A model generated the notes under the pieces. That model saw only the letters and a list, made by a program, of their open reading frames with translations. It was not told the origin of the DNA and did no database searches. A stretch of DNA of 64,000 bases, from the NCBI GenBank assembly GCA_010279815.1, contig QEOQ01000633.1, positions 329,453-393,452 on the forward strand, read 5' to 3'. This DNA comes from Brachionus plicatilis (Eukaryota; Rotifera; Eurotatoria; Ploima; Brachionidae). Shown one piece after another: positions 20,217 through 33,400 of the stretch (the first letter of the stretch is position 1; each line of letters begins with the position of its first letter). A program made the position numbers and the translations under genes.

Positions 20217-21470
20217 GAAAACCTTTTTGCATTTTATTTGCTCAAACAATTCGATCCTTTGCTAAACCACCACCCTGCTCACTCGAACCGCCAGGACATA
20301 TGGCTCAGCTCAGACCTATCCATAATATCCCATGTCGAAGATGTCACATTATGCGACAAAATTGACTTAAGCAGCACCCAAATTACATCAATTGAACCCA
20401 AATGCTTCAGCTTGTTTAAAAATTTGCATACATTGAATTTGTCAGAAAATTTTCTCACCAGACTTGACCATGAACTGGACGGCTTGGAAGCCCTAAAAAT
20501 TCTCAATTTAGAAATTAACAATTTGAGCCATTTGGGCACTGAGCTTTGCCGGGATTTGCACCAGCTGAACTTGTTAAATTTGCATGAAAATAAGCTGATC
20601 TTAATTGATAAATGCTTGTTCAAAAATTTGTCAAGTCTTCTCTACTTGGACTTGTCAAACAATTCAATTCAGTCTATTCACAAGGATGCATTTGACTCGC
20701 TCAATAATTTAAAAGATTTAAATTTAAGAAAAAATGAAATTGATTTTATTGACAAAAATTGGTTCAAAAATTTACATCAATTGGAAGCTCTAAATTTGTC
20801 GCACAACTTTTTAATTTCGTCTTTAGAGGACGGACAATTTTTAGGTCTGAAAAATTTGAAAAAGCTAAATTTGTCCAAGATTAGTTTGGATAAAATTTCA
20901 TTTTTTTGTTTCAAAGGACTCGAAAATTTACAGGATCTAATTTTGGCCGAGTGTGATCTTGACTCAAAGCTGAGCAAAGAGTTTTTTCAGTGTGTACCAA
21001 CTTTAAAGCTTCTGAGCCTTGACAACAATAAAATCAACAATTTGGATAATTTACTCGACTTATTGCCACAGTTGGAAGTGCTGAGTCTATCATGCAATCA
21101 AATAGAAACTATAGCTGACAATTGTTTTAGTTATCAGAGCAATTTAAAAATAATTAATTTGGGCTTTAATAAATTAAAGTCTGTTTTGGCCACTTGGTTG
21201 CACAAAATGCCAAATTTGCAGCGTATTTATTTGAACAACAACGAAATTTCAGAGCTTGATGAAAATTTGTTCGACAAATTGATCAAATTGAATACACTTG
21301 ATATATCCGGAAATAAGATAAAATCAGTTAATGAAAAGCATTTTAATGGAATATTTGATGCTCAAATAACTTACGATGAAATATTAGGCCTAGACAGCAT
21401 CATAAAAGATTTTAAAGAGCGTAAAATAGATCTCATTCCAGAACTAACTATTGCTTTTGTTGAAGAATAA
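20217..21470 (+). CDS. Leucine-rich-repeat protein (5' end unresolved)
   Basis: The frame is open from 20205 and has no ATG near its start; the first in-frame codons look like a continuation from an upstream exon, with an AG acceptor at 20215-20216. It encodes about 14 tandem leucine-rich repeats of about 24 residues (pattern LxxLxLxxNxLxxIxxxxFxxL), for example NLHTLNLSENFLTRL and LLYLDLSNNSIQSIHKDAF, running from about 20360 to 21330. A short non-repeat acidic tail follows (..LTIAFVEE). No signal peptide, LRR cysteine caps or membrane helix are visible, so an intracellular protein-interaction role is the safest inference. Most irregular is the seventh to ninth repeat (about 20840-21000). 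Partner unknown. Confidence 0.8.
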   Translation, partial: ENLFAFYLLKQFDPLLNHHPAHSNRQDIWLSSDLSIISHVEDVTLCDKIDLSSTQITSIEPKCFSLFKNLHTLNLSENFLTRLDHELDGLEALKILNLEINNLSHLGTELCRDLHQLNLLNLHENKLILIDKCLFKNLSSLLYLDLSNNSIQSIHKDAFDSLNNLKDLNLRKNEIDFIDKNWFKNLHQLEALNLSHNFLISSLEDGQFLGLKNLKKLNLSKISLDKISFFCFKGLENLQDLILAECDLDSKLSKEFFQCVPTLKLLSLDNNKINNLDNLLDLLPQLEVLSLSCNQIETIADNCFSYQSNLKIINLGFNKLKSVLATWLHKMPNLQRIYLNNNEISELDENLFDKLIKLNTLDISGNKIKSVNEKHFNGIFDAQITYDEILGLDSIIKDFKERKIDLIPELTIAFVEE

Positions 21471-21689
21471 TGATCAAAAATTAAATAATATCAGAATAAT
21501 AAAATTAAAAAATTTTAAATATTTTTCAATTTTGAATTATTTTACCAAAGTTTCAGTCAAATTATTGGAATTTTTAATGGACCCATGGTTTCAGAGCATT
21601 TTGAAATCTTTCAAATGCATCCATAATAAATCACATCAGAAGACTTTAAAAAAAGAATAAGAAAAAGTTTATTCTGAGTCAAGATACAG

Positions 21690-21865
21690 TGATTTTTTAA
21701 AAGGTCCAGAATTGGCTAAATTACGACATTGTGAATTTTGGTACAAAAAACAAAAACAAAATACCAAAAATGCCAAAGCTTAAGTTCTGACAAAGACCAA
21801 AACATGTTCTGTAAATTTTAGCAGCTGATACATCATTTGTACCACCAATATTTAAAAGAGATAGA
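21690..21865. repeat. Half-copy of the foldback found at 37790-38050
   Basis: Shares ATTGTGAATTTTGG, ACAAAATA, GACCAAAACA, TTCTGTAAATTTTAGCA and CTGATACATC..TGTACCACC with the arms of the element at 37790-38050. Only one arm is present. Confidence 0.5.
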
Positions 21866-21866
21866 T

Positions 21867-22850
21867 GGTTCCCCACAATTAAAAAACTGTTGCCCACAAA
21901 CTAAAAAATTTTTAACACAAATCACTACAAAACACAATTTTTTTGGGCATCTTGAAGTTGATGATCAATTCAAAATATCATTTAAATTAAAAAAGTTAAT
22001 CTTTAGATATTAATAAAATAATTTTAATATAATATGCTTTAAATGCAATGTAGATTTAAAATATTTAAAAAAAAATGTAAAAACATTTTCTCAATTCATT
22101 GATAAAATCGATTTTCAATTTAGTTAACTTATCTATTGTTAAGTTTTGCTTTCATTTTATAACTTATTTTGAATTTTTTATTTGAATTTCTTTTTTAAAT
22201 TTAATTGTGAATGCTAAACACAAATACTTTTGAAATAAAAAATCTCAAATAAACTTTACAAAAAATCAGTTAATACATTTAAATATTAAAATCGATTATC
22301 AATGGACTGATTAAATGTTTTTTCAATTTTTTTTTATTTTCTATATCTACATTGTATGTAAAGCATGTTACATTACGATTATTTAAATTAAATCAAAGAT
22401 TAGTTTTAATATCTAAGGATAAACTTTTTGAATTGAAATGATATTTTGAATTGATCATCAACTTCAAGATGCCTTTTTTGTGGTGAAAAAAAATTAAAAA
22501 TTTTGTTATATAATTTTTTCAAATAGTGTTTATTAAATTAAAAAAATAATTAAATCAAAATCTATTTTTAAGAAAAACCAATTTCCAGCTAATTTTGGAC
22601 AACTTTTTTAGGTTTATTAAAGAATTCGTCGGATTCTCATATAATATTGGTCGTGCATCATTCAATGAATTGTCATTGTTTTTTTTTTGAATTTTTAATT
22701 TCCAAAAATTGGGAAATTTTTTTTATTACGTAAAATCATAGGTATTTTATTAACTAAAATATTAAGTAGCAGTTTTTAATATATATTAAAAAAAATTTGC
22801 TTTGAAGTTTTTTTTTTGTGTTGACCAGTTTTTGTTTGTGGGGACTAGGT
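21867..22850. repeat. TCCCCACAAA repeat, copy 2, interrupted by a MITE
   Basis: Left end TCCCCACAATTAAAAAACTG and right end ..CCAGTTTTTGTTTGTGGGGA are inverted, which suggests that the whole is a DNA element. Its interior matches the copy at 2926-3410. A MITE at 21946-22473 has landed inside it. Confidence 0.6.
21946..22473. mobile_element. GGCA/TGCC MITE, GGCATCTTGAAGTTGATGATC type
   Basis: Terminal inverted repeat of about 35 bp, GGCATCTTGAAGTTGATGAT.., with inner arm similarity extending to about 150 bp (ATTTAAATTAAA, AGATTAGTTTTAATATCTAA). TTTTTTG follows the right end and precedes the left end (7-8 bp duplication in a T-run, length ambiguous). Non-coding. Confidence 0.85.
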
Positions 22851-22902
22851 AGACCCAAAGTTAAACCAATATTTAGTAAAATTTGGAAACGAAAATAAAT
22901 TT

Positions 22903-23161
22903 CATAGAATAATGTATCGAAAAAAAACTAAATACAAAGTTTTCACAGAAACTTAAATTTAAAAATATTTTTAAGCGAAAAATTTTATTTATTACCGTTT
23001 TTTTTAAAGTAAAAAATATTTTAAACCAATATATTTAAACTGATAGCTTTATAAAAAGATATTTAATTATTTGATAAAAATTTTTCGCATAAAAATATTT
23101 TTATTTTAAGTTTCTTTGATAACTTTGTGTTTAGTTTTTTTTTTTGATACATTATTCTATG
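22903..23161. mobile_element. Foldback of 259 bp with CATAGAATAATGTATCGAAA ends
   Basis: The left arm CATAGAATAATGTATCGAAA.. and right arm ..GATACATTATTCTATG are inverted over about 85 bp. A TA within both ends could be a Tc1-type target site, but this is not certain. Non-coding. Confidence 0.65.
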
Positions 23162-24407
23162 ATATTAAAACTTATGAATTAAGCTGGAAAATCAATGGAT
23201 CAGTCATAATATATTGAAAAAGTATAAGGTGTCCCAAATCATAAACTCTAGCAGGATAGGAAACACAAGAATACATAAAAATCATCATTTAGAGACAGTG
23301 ACATGACATGGAGAGAAGAAATCTAAAAAAAAATCTGTTGATCTTGGTCGAAAAACAGCACCACGGAGTCCTCGTTTTAAGGTTCATTTTCGTGAGAATT
23401 AATTTTATTTTGTTTTTTTCTTTTAGATCAACAAAAATAATGTAAGAAATAATGTTTTAAATAGGAAAATTAAAATTTTTAACAGAATTTTTAACAAAAA
23501 ATATTTTGTTTCAATTTTATATGAAATTTAATTTATATTCTCTACAGTTCTTGCAAGTATCTTGCTCATATCTTATTATAAAAGCTGAAAAAAATACTTC
23601 AAACTTGATAAATTTTTGGTCAAGATGATGCCACCTAAAACAAAAAAACCAGAAAATAATCATTACACAATTTTATTTTTCAATGCAAAATGTAACTTAT
23701 CACATATTCCGTGGAAAATTTTTTCTTCGATAAATTCAGCTTTCGGATTAAAATTTCAAAATAAAAATTATTAAACATTTTATGCATTTTGAATTTTTTA
23801 ATTTTGCCAGCATTTTTTTTATTATTTTTAAATACTTAATTATTTAAAATGAAAATACTAAATTAAGTATTAGTAATAAAATTGCTTGAAAAATTTCAGA
23901 ACCTGAATCAAAAATTTCTTTTTATAAATTCATTATTCAAATTTTATTGAGATGAGCTTAATTTTAAGGATGAAATAAAAGTACTGTCAAAAAGGTCATT
24001 AATTTATTATTAAAATTTTATTATTTTTCATTTGTTTTTTCAAAAATGGAATTTAATAAATATAAATTAAGAAAAAAAATTATAAATTTTGACAAAAATT
24101 TTAAAAAACCTTTCATTTTAATCCTACCCTTAGATGAACTGTAGTAATTTGTCTCTTAGCACTCTTTAATATTAAGTCAGCAAAATAATAAATGTAAATT
24201 AAATCTTTAGTAATTTAGGCAATATTATAAATTCTAATTTTATGCGAAAAAGTCGAACCATCCAATTTAGAGAAATCACACTTTTTAACCAAACAATAAA
24301 AAATAAGTAAGAAAATTAAAAAAAAAAAATTTTATAATTTTTATTATAAATCGAAATTAAAAAAAAAATTGAATAATTTATTTAATATAAAAACACTGAA
24401 AGTTAAA
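23162..24407. other. Intergenic region upstream of the first GBA2 gene
   Basis: AT-rich. No gene, tRNA or clear repeat seen. The 5' leader of the first GBA2 gene must lie here, but no promoter motif can be assigned. Confidence 0.4.
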
Positions 24408-27400
24408 ATGATTGTCAACGACGAGCTAGATGGTGACAGTCTAAAAACATTCGAGCAGGAGTATAAAGAATTTTGTCTTGAATTAAAATTGTCAAAAAAA
24501 TTTCCGCAAAAAATAAATGCATTTTCCAAGCCGAGATTTAGACAAATACTAAAACTTTTGGCTCTAGCGTACAGAAGCAAAAAGTATGAAAAAAGCGTTA
24601 CCAGTCGCAACAAAATACCTTTCATAGACTTTTTTTCTCCAGTAAAAGCAAAGCAAATATATGGAGTGCCAATGGGTGGAATTGGCACGGGCACTATAGG
24701 CCGATCGTACACAGGAGAATTTACCCGGTACCAGTTGGTGCCGGGCATTTATGAACACGAGACATGCGAGGCCAACATGTTCACTGTTTGCTTGAGGAAA
24801 AAAAAGCACACTGTTTACCAGCAAGCCTTGTGCACCAAGAGAGTAAAGCAGAATGGATTTAAGAGCTGGAACATGGCTTTTTGTGGCGACAACGCGACCT
24901 ATTACGCTTTGTATCCAGAGTCATGGACTGTGTACAATTTGCCCGGTCAACATGTCCGCTTGACATGTCACCAAATTAGTCCCGTAATACCACACAACTA
25001 CAAGGACTCGTCACTTCCAGTTACTTTGTTCAATTGGACTGTGGACAACAGAAATAGCGAGGACATCGAGTTATCGTTGATGTTCACTTGGCAAGCTGGC
25101 TCATCAAGTGATAAATTTGAACTGACCGATGTGAGTAGTCAATCGTTCGAGAATTACACCAATTTCAATACAAACATTAGTGGATGTGTGATCAAACAAA
25201 AGCTCAGAGGCATGCCTTTGGAATATTGTTTGGCAGCCAAAAAATCAGTAAGTTAATTAATTAAATTTTATTTGAAGATTTTTTGAGAAAAAAAAAATTA
25301 AAAGTTAAAATTTTTTGAAAAATACAAAAGACTTGAATTGTTATTATTTATTTATTCAAGGTTAATCAACAGGCTAGTGCCCATGCCTCATGAGACTGAT
25401 TAACACTTCATTTATTTATTTAATTATTTTTTTAAAAAAAATACATATATTAAAAATATAAAAAAAAAAAAATTTATAAAAATTGAATAGAATTATTGAT
25501 TTAATAGTTATTTGAAAAAATTTAACAATAAGCTATTTAAGTTAAATAATTCAAATTTAGAAACAAAATCTGTGTAAATTAAATTTATGTTATTGAAAAT
25601 TGAAAGCTTAAACGTTGAAAACTTCAACATTGATCTCTTGATCACAAAGCAATTTATTAATCTCGAATAAAAATGTTCAAATGTTTTTTCACCACTTTTT
25701 GATTTGGCCATTGGTTCAATAAGGTTATTGTTGTTCCTTAAAATATAATTCAAATTTCTTGAGTCATTTTTCTTTAATTTATCTTTAAGATTTAGCGGAG
25801 AATTGAAATAAAATAGACATTTATAAGAAAAAGTTAACATCCTTACAAAAATTCGATGTTGAAATGAATAAAGACCATACTTTTCTAATGCGTTATTTAT
25901 TTCATTAAAGCTGTTTGCTTCAAGATTTAAAAGTTTTATGAAAGAGATATAATAACTTTTAGCTAATTTATTTATTGCTTCTTTTGAAAAATAGCATAAA
26001 AGCGTAGAGCAATAGTCAAAATATGGGAGGATAAAGGTCTTAAAAAACTGTATTTTTACTGAAGTAGCAAGATAGAAAATTCTCTTGATAGAAAATAATT
26101 TCCTATTAACTTGAATTGATAAATTAGATAAAAATTTGGTAAAATTAAGATTTTGATCAATTATGAATCCTAATAAACAGATTTCCTTTACAACTAATAT
26201 GTTTTCATTACCTACTCTAATCTTATCTGGATATTATTTTTTCCTATTTTCAAAAATCATGCAAAAAGTTTTTGACCAGTTTATGTCAATTCTGTTAAAA
26301 ATACACCAATACAAATACAAAAGACTTGAATTGTTAGAGTTAACTGACCTCAAAGTAAGAGAAATGAGGGGAGATTTAATACAGATCTATAAAATTATAA
26401 ATGGCTATGAAAAAGTTAAACTTATAAATGGTATGAACTTTTTTCCCAATCAAGTAAACATATATTTAAATGTATATACTTGATTATTATGTATAATTTG
26501 AGAAAACACAAAAAAATGCATGGTAAGAGAAGATGTCAAAAATTTTATGCATCGTTATCATTTCTTGACAAATCGTATGGTTAAAAATTGGAGTAGACTA
26601 CCTAAAGAAATAGTTAATGCAAAAATAAAAGCTGGTTTAGTAGCAAAAAATTTCTGGTAAAGTTTAGTTTGGATAAGTGAGAATTTGCTTTTGAATGATA
26701 TTAAAATTTTGTATTTAGATTTTTTCAACTTAATTTTTGCTAATTTTAATTTATTTCATTTAGATTTTTTTAATTGAATTAAAAATTGGTTTAATTTTTT
26801 GTGTTTGAATCACAAAATGTATCCAATGTTGAAATAACATTGAAAAAGTGCGATGTTTCAAATATTTTTTTCAGTTTCAAATAAAACAATAATTTTAAGT
26901 TAATATTGCAAACATTTTCATATTTTAAATTAAACTCTTAAGTTAAAAAATATTTAAAAAAATACTACAACATACTTTGTTGCAACTTTTTTACCTAAAA
27001 TATAATTTTTATGCTCATTATTTTTTAGTAAATTTATTCAATTATCTATTTAAATCGAGTATATTTTTTGTTAGGAGATAAATTTAGTGTATAATTTAAT
27101 TCATAAAAAGTAGATAAAAAATAAATAAAAGTTTACAATTATTGACCGATATAAGAACAGAATTTGAAGAGGCTTCAGACGTTTTTATAAAAACAGATTC
27201 AAAGTTAAATTTAATTTATTTCAAAGTTTAATTTTCCAACAGTTTCAAATAATTCATTTTTATATAAATTATGTAACAATCTGATTATTTACTAAATTAA
27301 GAAATTAATTTAATTGAAATTGATAAATTAATGATGTTAAATTTTCAAAAATCAAAAAATAAACACTTGTATGATAAATATCAACTTCACAAATTAATTA

Positions 27401-30400
27401 TCTCCCTTTGAAAATAATTATCAATTTTAGTGTATATTTATCTCCTACAAAAATAATTTATCCACTTATTTTCTTATCTCCTTTCAATTAATAAAATTAT
27501 ACACAAAAAAAAAATTTATCTCCTAACGAAAAACTAAGCCTATTTAAATCTTATTTATATTTTATTTTTTGTCTTTTTAACATCAGAAAAATTATTTTAG
27601 GTAAAATGATGCACTATATTTCAGTAATTTTTTTTAGTATTTTTTATTATATTTAATTTTAATTCATTAAAAAATAACAAAGTTTTGTTCAATTTGTATT
27701 TGAATTTCACAATACCCTTCTGCACTTAATAAAGTATGCTTTTAATTAATCTCTCGTAGTGATGAAATCTAATTAGCTTTTTGGACACAAATTAAAACTT
27801 GAATAAATAAAAAATTTGAAAAGACTATTGAATAAGCAGTATATTCGAGTTAAATCTTGAATATAGGATAAATTTTAATTTATATTTGATTTATTTTTAT
27901 TTTTAAACCAAAATTTTTTTTTAATTTTTATTCTTTATTATTTCATATTATGATTAAATTGGACATGCATAAGGTATTGAAGTTTCAGAGTAATTATGAA
28001 AATTTGAATGGCTGTCTAATTAAAGACTATTTAATCCTACTATTCAAAAATTTATGCAGCAAACTTCAATTTAATTTCATTTAAGAATTTTTAAAATCTC
28101 TTAAATAATCAAAAAAAAAAGCGAAATTTTCAAAGTATTTATTACTGTGCCTTTATTTTATCACATATTTGAAAATAAAATTTTTACTGACTATTTCAAT
28201 TTTTTAAATAAAAAAAGCAAATAAAATTATGATTAAAAAAAAAAACTTAAAATAATTCTATTTTTTTGTAATAGAAAAACGCTCATGTCACATTCAATTG
28301 TCAATTTTACACAGATGACGAAAACTTGGGTACAAGTCTTTGGACTGATTTGCTTGAAGATGGACAATTAAATAATACTGAATGTATCTATCTTATTAAA
28401 TTTAAATAAAGCCTAAAAATAATTTATTTTCTAATAAGTCGACGCTTCATTGGCACCCAAAAGGCATTCGTCAGCTAACAAACTGACAGTGGCTGTGTGT
28501 GTCACTGCCAAATTAAAAGCTGAGTCAACTGAAACAATTGATTTTTCGCTTGTTTGGTGGATGCCTCACATATTTTTTGGCGGCAATCAAAACAAAGTCT
28601 ATAAAAGATTTTATACGAAATTTTTCTATGATTCAAACTCACTTTTTGATTTATCATGCTACTCTTTTAGCCAAAAAAATGCTTGGATAAACTCTCTTTT
28701 AGATTGGAGACGTCCTATACTCAAAAACGAGTAAATTATAATTAAATTTTTTAAAACACATAAAATTTTAATAATTAATAAAAAAAAAAATTTTTAGAAA
28801 TTCTTCTAGTATTTATAAATGTGCACTTTTCAACGAATTGTATTTTTTGTCTGACGGTGGCACTTTGTGGATTAATGCCGAGCATTCGGACATCAAACAT
28901 TTTGAAACCTATGGCCTGTTCGCCTATTTGGAAGGACATGAATACCGAATGTACAACACCTATGACGTTCATTTTTACGCCAACTTTGCCTTGCTGCAGC
29001 TATGGCCAAATCTTCACTTGAGCATACAGTACCACATTGCCGAGACCATCAATTTAGAAGACAGAGAACAGAGGCTGTTTTTGTTCAATGGAAAAGAAGG
29101 TTGGCGTAAAACGCTCAAAACTGTTCCGCATGATGTCGGAGATCCCGATGACCAGCCATGGACCAACCTAAATGCCTATCTGATCCACGATGCCAAAGAT
29201 TGGAAAGATTTGAATCTAAAATTTATTCTAACAGTTTACAGAGATTATTTCTATCTAAAAGACAATGAGTATTTGGAATACATGTGGCCGTACATCAAGC
29301 TATTGATGATCACAGTTCAATCGCAGGACCATGACGGCGATGGTTTGATTGACAGCGAAGGCCTGCCAGATCAAACCTATGACGCCTGGTCGGTGACTGG
29401 TGCCAGTGCTTACTGCGGCGGACTGCATGTAGCTACACTTTCGTGTGTCTGCAAAATAGCCAGCATACTTGGCGACAGGGAAACTTTGGAAAAATATGAG
29501 CAAATATTGAAGAGAGCCAAAGAGGCTTATGACAAAAAATTGTGGAATGGAAAGTACTATAAATACGACTGTAGCAATAGTGATTACAATGACAGCATTA
29601 TGACAGACATGTGCTGTGGCCATTGGTATTTGAGATGCTCTGGATTTGAAAATGAGGTAGTTTTTTTTTTTTTTTAATTTTTAATGAAAATGAGGCATTT
29701 TAAATCTTGGAGCAAAAATGAACTTAGTTTTTTTTTTAAAGAAAGGCCAAAATTAGTTCTAAAAATTTTACCAATTAAAACCAGTTTGTGCATTTATTCT
29801 GCGATGTAATTTTCATAAATTTAATCAGGATTTTATGAAAATAACTAGGATTCACTATTTAAATGTCCACTGAAGGAAGGTCTTTTTTTTTTTGATATTC
29901 CAAGTTATCAAATTTATCAAAAATATATTTTTTTAAAATAAATATTTAAAATTAAAAGAATTTACTTTTAATATTTAAATTAAACATTTAAAAGATCATT
30001 AAATGGCAAGATTTGAAAATGAAAAAAAAAAATTAAAGAGAATTTATTTTAAACAGAATTTAAATTAATGTTCTTGATAGATACCAAATATTAAATAAAT
30101 GTTTTTTTTTGAAAAATAAACAAGGGTTGGTGTTGCAAGTTTAAAAAAAGAATATTCTTTAATGTACGAAATAAGTAATTAGCACCATTTATTTATACTT
30201 TGTTTTAATTTTTTAAAATTAAAAAACACAATCGAACGAAATAATTAATGCATATTAAACTTTATTAAAAAATATTAAAAAATTCAAGAAAATCTGTTCA
30301 AGAATTTAAAGAGAATTTCAATCAAATTTAAATTTTCTTCTTAAATTTGTTCTCAAAAATTTCGACAAATTACAAAAAAGTTTATTAAAGAAATTTCAAT

Positions 30401-33400
30401 TTTTAAAAATAATAGCCGGAAAAACTATCAATAGATTTTATTTCATAAAAAGAGATATTTTTTAATTTTATCATGTTGTTTTTTTATTTTAATAAAATCA
30501 GTTCTTTTTTGGGCTTTTTTTTACTTAAAATTTTATTGAAAAAAGTTAAATAGAAAAAAAATCTTGCCATATAATGATCGGTCAAATTTTTAATTTAAAC
30601 ATATAAAGTTAATTCTTCCGTGTACACCTTGAATATCTCAGATAGTTTTTTTTCCATAATTATTTAACACTCGAATTTCTCGTGGATGAGCTTTATCAAG
30701 TTCACAATTTTCTGTAGCAGGCCGTAAGATCGTATTAAGGCCCACAATACAAATAAAGTTTACGAGCAATAAAGTTTTGTTTTTTTCTAAGAGAACCATT
30801 TTTAGTATTAAGTTTATATTGTTTTTTAATCAAAATTCATATGAATCATATGAATAAAAAATTAAATATTAAAGAACCATACCACACATCCATTCATTTT
30901 TTGCCCCAGCCAACCTAAACGATCAAATCGCGACCAACCTAAACGAGGGCTTGTTTTGAAGCTTAGAGTCTGGTGAACAAATTCCAACTTTCAATAGGTT
31001 GGTCGTTATTTAAAAACGTTTTCTGTGTAACTTCAAAGTTCAGAATTAAATTAAAATTTAGTTTTGATAATTAATTACAATTTTACAAACAGAATGGGTT
31101 AAATATTTTCTTTATAATATAAATTTACTATAATGTAGTACAGGCCGAGTGTACAGGCAGGCTGATCACGTCACCATACTACAATAATATAAATTTAAAT
31201 ATAATTTAAATTTTTCAAATATATTAATATTATTTTTTATGATATACATCACATTAAACTATGTAAGGTATATTAATAGATAATTTGATAATTCTCAATT
31301 GGTTGATTTCAAAGTAAATTAAAACAGATATAAAAAGTTTTTTTTTTTAAATGTAATTTTTTTAATATTAAACATCTTCAAAGCTTTCAATGTATTCAGT
31401 ATAATCTCCATCCTCACTATCATCTTCAGAAACATTTATTCCTAAAAGTCTTAATAAAGTGCTACCAGGATCATCTATTTTAGATTGATACTTACCTTTT
31501 GGTATATCAGTCAAAAAAAAGTCTTTATTTATTGGATTATTTTTCTTAATGAATGGTGTTGTTGTTGTCAGAATACTATTGAAATGGTTAAATTCTTCTT
31601 CATTATTTAGAACTTAGTCAACAGTAGCCTCATCTAAATTCATTTCGGGAATTTCAATATTTTCATTGAAACTTTTATCTAACTCATTTGATATTATGGA
31701 AGTTGGGTTTATAAAATTAAGTGGATTAATTTCTAAAGAATCTGTTTGAGTTTCAGCCTCTTTGAAAGATCTCAAACTTTCTATCCTATTAGACTTATTA
31801 TAACAATCAGGACAAATAAAGTCACCAGTTTCTATTTGGTCTTGGTTTTTAAGATATCGAATTACTCTTACCTTGTTTAGTTTCTCGATTTTTTTAATTT
31901 CAGAAGGTCTTCTCACCGTTTTCGGATCGATATGTGCTAAGTTACAAAAACAACAAGCACATCTGTTTTTTTGAATGTTAGTTTTTTTCGAATTTTCTTT
32001 TGAAGTGGACATTATGGTTTTTTTAAATTTTTTTATTTTAATTTTTTTTTGTTTATATTTTCAAAGAATGTAAAAAAAAACTTAGAATTTCAACTTAAAA
32101 CAAAAAAATTCTATCCCAAAAAGATTCATAGATTCTCGAGACAAAGCTTTTTTCATTAAAAAAACATAGGATAGGATAAAAATTAAATCGGTTGAAAACT
32201 ATCCATTCCCCTAAAAAAAATGTTGAATTTTATGAAAAACATCTTTTCTTTATCGAAAAAATAAAATTTGACCATAAAAAACGGTGGCATAATTTATCCA
32301 AAAAGTTTTATTTAATACGATCTAGAGGATCTTGGGTCACTGGACGATAGTGATTCATTTATTTAATTTGATAAAATCAATTTTTAAAATCAGTGAAGTT
32401 TAAACATACTGTGGCTAATAAGAATCTTGTATATGAGTTTATGGGGTTGTGTGTGGAGGAAAGTTTACGTTGATAACTCAATAACTCAAAAATCCAGCCA
32501 AAAAATACTTACAAAATTTATATAATTAAGAAAATTTTTTTTTTACAGATATAAAAATATTTAAAACAAGTACATTCAATTCTAATTTTATTATAAAATG
32601 TTTCAAAAAAGTCTGATCTAATAAAACAGATTATTTTAAAAAAATAAATTTGCTTTTTTAAATGACCCTAGTGAAAGGTTTAAGTCTGAATAATAAATGA
32701 AAGTCACTGGTGAAATTGCTGTTTAATTAAAAAATAAAATCTCTATGAAACTAATATCAAAATATCCAATTCTTAGACAAATATTTGAATTGTTTTCATT
32801 TAGTAACATTTAAAAAAATAGATTTGCCAAATTTGGTGCATCACTGGGTTAAACTCAATGATTAAGTTTATGGGAAAAGAAATAAAAGTTTTTTAAAGAA
32901 GTTTAAAAATTTACTATAAAAATTCTTTAAAAGTTTAAACAATCAAATAAGAAATTATTAGATTAAAAAAAAAGCAATACGGACTGCGGTAAAGATTATG
33001 TCTAAACAAACTCAAAAAATCTTTAAACTCAAGAAAGGTTTTGTTAGATAGCTTTTAACTTATTATTTTTTTTCATTTGAATTTAAATATTTTAAAATTA
33101 TAAATGTTGCTTGAAAAACAGGCCCAAGTACAATCTTTCAAAATAAAAATCATAAAAAAATACTGATAAATTAAAATCAAGAATCTTTTAAAATTAATAA
33201 CTTAACTTTTTTAATTCTATTTGAAATATGAATTTTTTTCAGCTCAAAATATTTTCTAAAGAATATTAGAGATAAAAGAAATTTAAAAAGATAAAAAACA
33301 ATTTTTTGGTAAATTGTTTTTTATTGACAGGAATTTAATCCCAAAAAATTAAGAAAATTTTAGGTAAATATTTTCTATTAGTATGAATTATTTTTTTCAG

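Noticed and set aside
21451..21660. 69-aa frame after the LRR gene
   Set aside because: Does not start with ATG, overlaps the LRR frame end and has AT-driven composition.
24369..24407. Longer N-terminus for GBA2 copy 1
   Set aside because: It would begin with TTG; the first in-frame ATG is 24408.
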